NCBI GenBank assembly: GCA_000310025.1
Contig: FN649736.1
Coordinates: 1,613,593 to 1,677,592, forward strand
From: Ectocarpus siliculosus
Lineage: Eukaryota > Sar > Phaeophyceae > Ectocarpales > Ectocarpaceae
Length of the DNA: 64,000 bases
Reading direction: 5' to 3'
Part shown: positions 56,794 to 64,000 of the stretch, piece by piece
Numbering within the stretch: the first letter of the stretch is position 1
Layout: the number at the start of each line of letters is the position of its first letter
The notes under the pieces: model-generated
Told to the model about the DNA's origin: nothing
What the model saw: only the letters and a program-made list of their open reading frames with translations
The model's database searches: none
Position numbers and translations under genes: made by a program

Positions 56794-57550
56794 ATGGATG
56801 TACGCATCGATGAACGAGTACGCGTTCAACAACTGATGATGGAGCAGCTGGCACATACCCTGGAGCACAAGGACGACTACCAGGCAAGTGGGCAGAGAGG
56901 GAGGGAGACGGACATGCCCTGTTTGTCTCCAGTAACCCGTTTCCGCTTGGGTTTCCCGGCCCTCTGCTATTATACTACTGCTGTACTTTGTGCTCTTTTC
57001 CTGTACTGCTGCTGTAAACTGCTGTGTGTACCGTACATATCAACATCCGTGCGGGTGTCTTTTGAACATCCGCTTCCCGTTGTCACGCTGGCTACAAATG
57101 GCAGCCTCTTCTACCGAGGCTCGACCTTTGTACCACTTGGCATCAGCATTGGTCCATCAGTTGTTTTGTGTCTTTGTTCTTTTACGCTCCTGTATTGGTT
57201 GTTGTTTCTCATCGAACAGGCTGGCTGCTGTTGCATCGCATCACGTGCAGGAACATAAAACGGCGTCGGCACGCTGTCGAAGATTCGTTCGCTTTTGCCG
57301 ACTTGGGGCGGATATTGCTCAGAGCTTCGTCCTTCGATGTCACAGTGCTGTTTGGTGTTGCGGAGGAGCTGAGCTTCGTGTCCCATGGCACCAACGACGG
57401 ACCGTTCTATGCACACGTGGCTGGCGAATCTACTGCTGCTGTACAGGTATGCGCGTTACCTCTACACTGATGTGATACCTCTTGAGCCAACAGGTGCAAA
57501 GCGTTGTTGTGAACGAACACGTGAAATTGTCGGCATTTAGCAGCAAAAGG
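56794..57550 (+). CDS. Candidate multi-exon gene start, unknown family
   Basis: The proposed first exon is 56,794-56,882 (MDVRIDERVRVQQLMMEQLA, ending before GCAAGT, a possible GC donor). Better supported are exon 57,220-57,446 (after ATCGAACAG, ending GTACAG before GTATGC; DVTVLFGVAEELSFVSHGTN) and exon 57,494-57,550 (after CAACAG; VQSVVVNEHVKLSAFSSKR, before GTCAGT), whose phases agree. The stretch between them contains a possible exon around 57,050-57,120 (PVVTLATNGSLFYRG). The predicted protein is beta-rich. The family and the 3' end are unknown. Confidence 0.4.
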
Positions 57551-60500
57551 GTCAGTTGTCAGTTGTGTTGGGTCTGTATTGGCGTGGTCACAGCACCAGC
57601 AGTACAGAACCGTTCGTTTACGGCGATGTACGGTAGATTCGAAACACGCTATTGGTGTACGACGTATTCTTGTAGCCCACCATTGAGTCGACTATATAGA
57701 GGCGGAGCTTACGTGGAGTTAGAATCTAGGGATGAAGTTAATGCGTATTTCAGCAAACCCTGTCGTACTTTGTCGGGAGGATTTTGAAGGAGACTACCAA
57801 CTTGAGACAACCCCCCTCTTCAGCAACGCCGTTTTAGCACTGGTTCTACAGCAGTGAAACAGGTTGACTGAGGTACAGCAGGGCAGAGCCGGACTTGTTT
57901 TTCGTGCTCAATGCTTCGGAATTGGTCTGTGCGGTTTGCTTTGACTCCTGGGTTATCTTTCGGGCTGGGTCACAAACCCAAAGAGGTTGAGCATTTAGTA
58001 TTGTCTGCAAGGGCTTCAATCCTTCCCTTCCGACACCTCACACCACCACCCTAGACCCACCTAAAACTGAACAGATATCGGCTATTCGGGCATGCGCCTC
58101 CGGAAACCGCCTTTCGAAGAACCTCAATAATGCCGCAGGGCTTCCGTCCGGGATTCGGTGCAGTACCGAGTAACGTATGGTACAGGGTATGAACAGGGTA
58201 TGAAGTAGGATGAGGGGTGCTTCCGGAGACGCTAACGGAAGAGAAACAGCAGCAACAAGGCACGCCGTCATCCCCCCAACCCTCTTCACCCACCCCTTCC
58301 CCCAGCTTATCTGCCTCGCCGTAGGGCCTCGTGCGAGTATTTATTTCGTTGTTGCGACAATGTTTTTTCCGAAACAAATGTTGACAATGCACCTGTCGTG
58401 CGGGAGGCCCTGGGTTGTGAGTTGGATACATGGCGTCAGCTATAATATCAGGAAACTCAACTGCCGTGCTGTTGCCTTGCCCCTGCGAATTTCGTGATCT
58501 AATGCCTAAGGCGAACATCCGACGATACGTTACCGACTAAATATCAAGAAGACTGGCATGGACAAGCGAACGGGGTCCGGCGAAGTCGACACGCGCATGA
58601 CGATGACAATACTGCTGGACGAGCAGCGTGGATACCGTCCGGACACAACTTGGTCCCAACCAGAGGGGGGCTAGGGAAGGATTTCGTCGGGCGGGCGGGG
58701 AATTTTGCGTGGACGTGGTGCCTCAAGAAGGAGACTGTAGATTTGGGGTCGTGGGCAGGGGAGAGAGGAGATTTAGCTTGGGCTGGGACGGGGCCGGCGG
58801 AGGGCGACAGGTGCTTGTGTATGTGCTATTTGGGTGGGGGGGGGGGGGTGTCGTCTAGGTGGGGACCAAGGGGGTCGTCAGCGAGAGAGAGACGGTGGAC
58901 GGGGGAGGGTGGGCTTGGGTTGCGCCATTTCGACAAGCACCCACTGGCCGCTACACGGACAAGGGCGGCGAGAAAGTTTCGGTAGGCGGTCTTCCATTTG
59001 GAGTTCATTTTGTTTGGTGTCTTTTCATGGAAAGGTGCTGTGCAACTGTGCAAGGTTAATTTTCTTTTGTTGAACGTTGAACACAGTCCCCTAAATTAGG
59101 CTCAAGGAGTAGGTGGCAGACAAATGCCCCCCTGCGATGTGCGCTTGCAGCCTTTGCGCTTGGCGTCTTTACTTGGTGTATTGTTGTTCCTGTTCTCAGT
59201 GTGCTGCAGCAAAGCACCGGGTAGAGGTGCTTGCCTATACGCCGGAGTTGTGGCTGATGTGATTTGCTGGTTGTGTGTGGGTATATGTGTTTCTTTTGTC
59301 CGAATGTCGGTGGTGGTTGGTGCTTGGATGTATGTCGTGATAGACACCCCCCCCACTAAATTTATGGGTCGAAGGGGCCATTGTTGCAGAACGAGGAGTG
59401 CCACCCTGCGGAGGCGAATGAAACGATGAAGATCCCGGGAGTAATGCCTCGGACATTGTCCAACCACGACGAATAAAACTAAAATGCCCCAGGGCTAACT
59501 CGAAGTTTGAGGCTTCGGCCAGATTTTGGGGGGGGATATTCTCATGGCGGGGGGTGTTCTGCACGTATTGTAGAGCGCACGACATAGAGAAAACTCCCTG
59601 TGGGGAGGTGTGGCGTTTGTGATTTACACACCACGAACAACAACATGTTGGGAACTCATTCACGTGGTAAAATGCGTTTGACCCTTGACGCAAAGCGCAG
59701 TATACCGTGACCACCGCAGCACGATTAGTGCGATCGATCTCCATTATCTTCCTTAAAAATCACGCACGTGGCACGTTGCCCCAAAAGAAGGAGCCCACAT
59801 GAAAACGACACATGGCCATGCTGAAAGGTCCTTCGTCAAACGGGTTACTACACGGCAAAAAAAAATACGCCGGGCAATCGGTGTCAGGGCAAAGTATATT
59901 TCTGAGCATCGGCTCAGCTCTCTTTCCTGCTCCCCAAAGTACGAACGCATGTCATGCCTCCATAAACATATTTGCACCTACACTTCAGCATGTGTCTTTC
60001 AGTTTTCACGCAATGCTTGTTTCCTTAAGAAAAACTTCACCTACTTTACCTACAAACGCATTGCTTCGCCTCTGAAAAAAATAGTATGCCGCGGTTTTAC
60101 GAGTGGCGTGGAACAACAAAAAAAAACTTGCCACCGTACCGTCCTCGCCCTCCTTTTTATACCAACAATGGCAAGTGCGTGGGCCTTCCAGGAACCACAC
60201 TGACATGCAAAACCAAGTACGAATGCGAGGGACGCCAGAACCCGAACGTATCGAAAACACGTTGTGCTAAACGAATATGTCCCAGAAATATTTGGCGATA
60301 ATGCAGGTACGCCACCTGGATCACCCCTAGAGCAACGAGCCCTCCTATATCCCGACACAAATCCCGCTCGCTCTCATCCCTCCCTCATACTGCGAGATAT
60401 TCCCCCACCGCTCCGTCAACCTGCGGTATTGTTAACCATCGCAAAAATACGTGAGAAGGGCGATCGGAGGGAGGTCGGGCGGGCGAAAATTGCACGGCAA

Positions 60501-60597
60501 CACTGCTACTGTACATCGGGTTTTTTCTTGCTGGTGCGCCGATCTGCCGTTTCGTTGCACAAACACTCGAGACAAGGAAAATCAACACCGTGGGCAG
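57551..60597. other. No firm gene
   Basis: A G-run lies at 58,838-58,848. A candidate exon ends at 60,306 (VVLNEYVPEIFGDNA before GTACGC), which could belong to the gene whose end is at 60,783, but the phases do not settle the junction. Confidence 0.4.
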
Positions 60598-60783
60598 GAT
60601 GGCACACAAATATTTGGAGGCGTAGCAGAGCTCAGAAAAGGCGTTCCTGTACCGATACAAGCGGAGAATGGCATTAAGATGATCGTGCAAGCTCGTTCTG
60701 TGGGAAGAAGAAAGATCAAAGGGGTGGGCTGCCTGAATCGATCCTTGCTTTCGGAGATCACCTTCACTATTTATCGTTCTTGA
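60598..60783 (+). CDS. Candidate terminal exon of an unknown gene
   Basis: After GTGGGCAG, a frame reads DGTQIFGGVAELRKGVPVPI and ends LLSEITFTIYRS-stop. The composition is protein-like, alternating beta strands. The preceding exon was not placed with confidence. It may belong to the same plus-strand gene as the exons at 56.8-57.6 kb. Confidence 0.35.
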   Translation, partial: DGTQIFGGVAELRKGVPVPIQAENGIKMIVQARSVGRRKIKGVGCLNRSLLSEITFTIYRS

Positions 60784-61949
60784 AGTCCTCCAAAATGCCG
60801 TAGTCGGTGCCCCGTTTCTCCGCGCTGTATCCTCGTTGTCGAGCTCTGCTTTCGCGCCAGCTGCGTCCGTTGCTCTCGGGAAGGCCTTTCCTCTACCAGC
60901 CGTCTACTCGGTCACGCGCGGAAGATCCCATTTTTTGAAGTTCTTCCGGCTGCATGAGGTGCGATCGCCCCCTGCAGCGGCATTTTCGCCTTGATGACGG
61001 GAAACAAAAAAGTGGCAACGTTGCGGGACGCTCAGTCAAATATTGTAGCATTCGCACCTCAGAAATTGTCGGGTGCGTGCGAGAGAGCGGTAGGTCTATC
61101 TGTGTAGGTGAAAACGTACTACAGAAGTAGTTTTTTCTCGTGTCGTGGTCACGCATGTTTGGTGTCGACAACAGTCGCAGGGGTGATGGGGCGTATTCTG
61201 ACGAATACGTTGTACTGCTGTACGAAACAATCCACATTCTGTCTCAAGGACTGCACGCTGGCAGAATGCCTGCTGCTGTGGACGAACACATCACCATACA
61301 TGAGTCCAAAAATAGAGGTAAGGAAAATTAGCTCAAGCCTGAGGGCGCACCACAGGCCTCCGTTTGTTTGGCGTCTCAGAGCGAAGCGGCGGGATTGCCT
61401 CAACTCTCAAATCGACACGATTAGAGTCGAGTGTTCGCGCGCGACGCCGGGGCCGCCTCTCGCCCTCCCGCTGCGCGGAGCCCTCCGGGAGCCCCCTCTC
61501 AGCGAGACGCCGCCGCTCGGGGCTCCGGGCGTCCAGCGACGGGCGAGTCGCACGCGCCGGCGGCACGGCTCAAAACCACGTCGTCGCACTTTTTCTCTCC
61601 ACCTCGGGCCCCTCCGCTCGGGACTGTCGCTCCAATCTAAGAATCAGCGATCCGATTGGTGGCTAACGTCTTTCCGTGTTTTTGAGAACTTGAAGTGACG
61701 TGTGTGGTGTGTTGTTGCGTTGTTGCTGTTGTTGTGCATTATGCACTGCAACACGCATCTGTGCATGTATGCACTGGGTGTGGTAATATGTTGTTGTTGC
61801 GTGACCGATTTAGGCGTGGCGCGTTGAGAGATGCAACTTTGCTGTGAGTGGTGCTGCCGGCATTTTTTTCTGCAGCTGCGCGATGCTGCTGGGATTGCGC
61901 GTGCGGCAAGCTGTTGACCTCAAAGAATACAGACAGACGTGTGTTCTTT
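60784..61949. other. No supported gene
   Basis: A GC-rich block at 61,425-61,620 gives overlapping frames on both strands (Arg/Pro/Ser-rich), which is a composition effect. Confidence 0.45.
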
Positions 61950-61958
61950 TTCTTTTAT

Positions 61959-63479
61959 GGGAAAACGACACAACAGGGTATACCCTGGTCGAAAAGCGAC
62001 ACACCTGGGTACACAGTCATTAACAGGAGTAAATGCATTCATATGATTGGTCAGCGCCCAATTTCACCCCGGTACGTCCGAAAAGGCGCAGGGTATACCC
62101 TGCTGTGTCTACTTTTCTCACCAACTGTACCCTGTTATCGGAAGTATACCCTGACCTGACGGGAAATGAGACCCATTCATCAATCATTTCCCCCGCAGGA
62201 ATTTTCCCAACTCCTTTTCCCCTCCAACCATGGGGTACCAAACGGCGAATCTTCCCACCCAATAACAACCATGGCAACGCGGCAGGAATCCGTTTCCGCC
62301 CCTGCCAAACAACACCAACCATCAACTCTTCCGCTCTAAATCAACAATGGCCGGGCACTACCCCAGCACAGCAGTTGTTCCGTTTGGAAACATGCACCCG
62401 CGTACAATACCCCGTGCACCACTGCTTGCTGCAGTCTATATGTGACATGCACGGGTCACGCTACGAAAGCGAGACCGATCCAGCATGGTTGACATGCATA
62501 TATATATATGCATGTATGTGCCCATGATGTGTGGCGCTGCGCTGAGTGGGCGGAGGAGAGAGGCAGCAACACCACACACAGACACGCCCTTGACATCAAT
62601 CATGGAAGAAGGAGCGAGCGCTAACAACTCTAGCAGCAGGACTGTGTCGTCCAACTCAATCACCCTCCCTGTGCTCGCGGTGTATTTCATCGGCTCATCC
62701 CGCTGAAGCCTGACGTCTTCTTACTACATACATTGATTGGTTGGTCGGCTTGGTCGGCTGGTAAGCGCGACCGCTGCTGTTACAGCAGTAGTAGTAGTAG
62801 TTCAAGCAACAAACACATCGCAATTGAGACACAACAGACAACACACCCACGCACACACGGCACAGGCAGGAGGGAGTGGCAGCGCCCAACGTTACCCGTG
62901 TAGTGCTGTGTCCATACATGCATATATATATTATATGCATGTCAACCATGCTGGATCGGTCTCGCTTTCGTAGCGTGACCCGTGCATGTCACATACATAT
63001 AGACTGCAGCAAGCAGTGGTGCACGGGGTATTGTACGCGGGTGCATGTTTCCAAACGGAACAACTGCTGTGCTGGGGTAGTGCCCGGCCATTGTTGATTT
63101 AGAGCGGAAGAGTTGATGGTTGGTGTTGTTTGGCAGGGGCGGAAACGGATTCCTGCCGCGTTGCCATGGTTGTTATTGGGTGGGAAGATTCGCCGTTTGG
63201 TACCCCATGGTTGGAGGGGAAAAGGAGATGGGAAAATTCCTGCGGGGGAAATGATTGATGAATGGGTCTCATTTCCCGTCAGGTCAGGGTATACTTCCGA
63301 AAACAGGGTACAGTTGGTGAGAAAAGTAGACACAGCAGGGTATACCCTGCGCCTTTTCGGACGTACCGGGGTGAAATTGGGCGCTGACCAATCATATGAA
63401 TGCATTTACTGCTGTTAATGACTGTGTACCCAGGTGTGTCGCTTTTCGACCAGGGTATACCCTGTTGTGTCGTTTTCCC
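61959..63479. mobile_element. Mutator-like foldback element, 1,521 bp, with 9-bp target duplication
   Basis: The termini are GGGAAAACGACACA and TGTGTCGTTTTCCC. The inverted arms run to about 62,520 and back from about 62,915 (about 560 bp each) with very few mismatches. TTCTTTTAT is present directly outside both ends (61,950-61,958 and 63,480-63,488), a perfect 9-bp target duplication. Long TIRs and a 9-bp duplication are typical of MULEs. The 400-bp unique centre has no transposase, so the element is non-autonomous. Each arm carries the palindrome CAGGGTATACCCTG twice (left arm 61,974-61,987 and 62,089-62,102). High arm identity points to recent insertion or arm homogenisation. Confidence 0.92.
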
Positions 63480-63519
63480 TTCTTTTATTCTTCACCATGC
63501 TGTTGGTGTTTTTTATTTT

Positions 63520-64000
63520 ACGGGTACTCGTAGAAAAAAATTCAAGACACATAGGCCCACTAATCGAAAATCGTGGTCCGGGGGGGGGGGGGGGGGCATT
63601 TGGGGGGGGGGGCGGGGAAATATACCCTGGCTCCCCCGGGGTTTTTGCCAGGGGGTGGGGCCTTTGGGGGGCCCCCTTTCATGGAAGGGGGATCCCCCCC
63701 GGGGCCGCCGGGGCCTTGGGGTTTCGGAAAACCCCAAAAAAAGGGGGAAACCCCCCCCACTGGGGGGGAGTCTTTCCCACCCTCTCCGGGATACCCCTGA
63801 AAAAAAAAGAACAGGGGGGAGCCCCCCCCTCCCCCCGGGGGGCCAATGGGCCAAAAAACAAGGAAGGGAAAGGTGCCCGGGGCCCCCCATATTTCGGAAA
63901 CACACCGAGGGGCCCCCACACCCCGACGTGGGTCCTCCCCAACAGGGGAAAAAACACAGGGTCATGGGCCCCAAAAAAAATGGGTTTCCCTAAGGGAACC
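63520..64000 (+). mobile_element. End of a second copy of the 5.9-kb transposon family, sequence corrupted
   Basis: From GGGTACTCGTAGAAAAAAAT on it matches the inner TIR of the element at 34,046-39,979. Further right it follows the minus strand of 39,830 down to 39,130: a G-rich run, ATATACC...CCCCGGGG, and a zinc-finger exon piece recognisable as FRKHTEG and QGKKHR. From about 63,650 on, many bases are replaced by their neighbours so that homopolymers dominate. The window edge cuts it. It lies 40 bp beyond the Mutator-like element. Confidence 0.7.

Noticed and set aside
61431-61640. Arg/Pro-rich overlapping frames on both strands
   Set aside because: Caused by a GC-rich block; no codon bias or domain.

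Overview
The window is eukaryotic nuclear DNA. Genes are split by GT-AG introns whose reading phases match across exons. Intergenic space is long, GC content is moderate to high, trinucleotide microsatellites are common, and several eukaryotic transposon superfamilies are present (Ty3/gypsy, Ty1/copia, LINE, a Mutator-like foldback element and a TIR element of 7-8 bp target duplication). The style, including ankyrin-repeat and ubiquitin-RING families and a virus-fibre-like gene, suggests a photosynthetic stramenopile, most likely a brown alga. That assignment is inference. Base quality is uneven: there is a 298-base gap at 39,533-39,830, G/C homopolymer blocks, and several single-base frame breaks inside otherwise good exons.

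Layout, left part (1-21 kb). A Ty3/gypsy chromovirus pol enters from the left edge (1-4,929), followed by a non-coding tail with tandem and dispersed repeats. Truncated LINE pieces lie at 6.9, 8.8-9.5 and 15.6-16.0 kb, and a frame-broken copia RNase H end at 11.8-12.7 kb. A 300-bp hairpin made from two inverted copies of one coding segment is at 13.3-13.6 kb. The 3' end of a plus-strand gene (to 14,660) converges on a minus-strand, multi-exon coiled-coil gene (14.9-19.5 kb).

Centre (21-50 kb) is the remarkable part. A six-exon plus-strand gene (21,430-27,853, about 1,904 aa) joins an OTU-like cysteine-protease segment, hydrophobic segments, a PHD finger and a tyrosine-recombinase-like catalytic domain. 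It is followed by a tandem array in which a repeated boundary block (about 27.9-28.3, 34.0/40.0-40.2 and 45.0-45.3/47.9 kb) separates cassettes. Each of two cassettes holds a minus-strand ankyrin gene and a divergent plus-strand gene sharing a nearly identical 1-kb bidirectional region. The plus-strand gene differs: double ubiquitin-like plus RING-H2 in one, an ankyrin-like protein in the other. The two minus-strand ankyrin proteins begin like the histone H3 tail (ARTKQT; and, after splicing, ASTKQTAR). The second boundary block is interrupted by a 5.9-kb transposon with perfect terminal repeats and a 7-8 bp target duplication, carrying zinc-finger genes. The third is interrupted by a second, unrelated tyrosine-recombinase gene with one in-frame UAG. 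Beyond it lie a virus-fibre-like protein and a 473-aa unknown protein.

Right part (50-64 kb) is gene-poor: a GPI-anchor-like cysteine-rich secreted protein (51.9-52.5 kb), a 185-bp inverted repeat (55.5-56.0 kb), scattered candidate exons (56.8-57.6 and 60.6-60.8 kb) and a 1,521-bp Mutator-like foldback element with a perfect 9-bp target duplication (61,959-63,479). The final 460 bases look like a corrupted copy of the zinc-finger transposon end.
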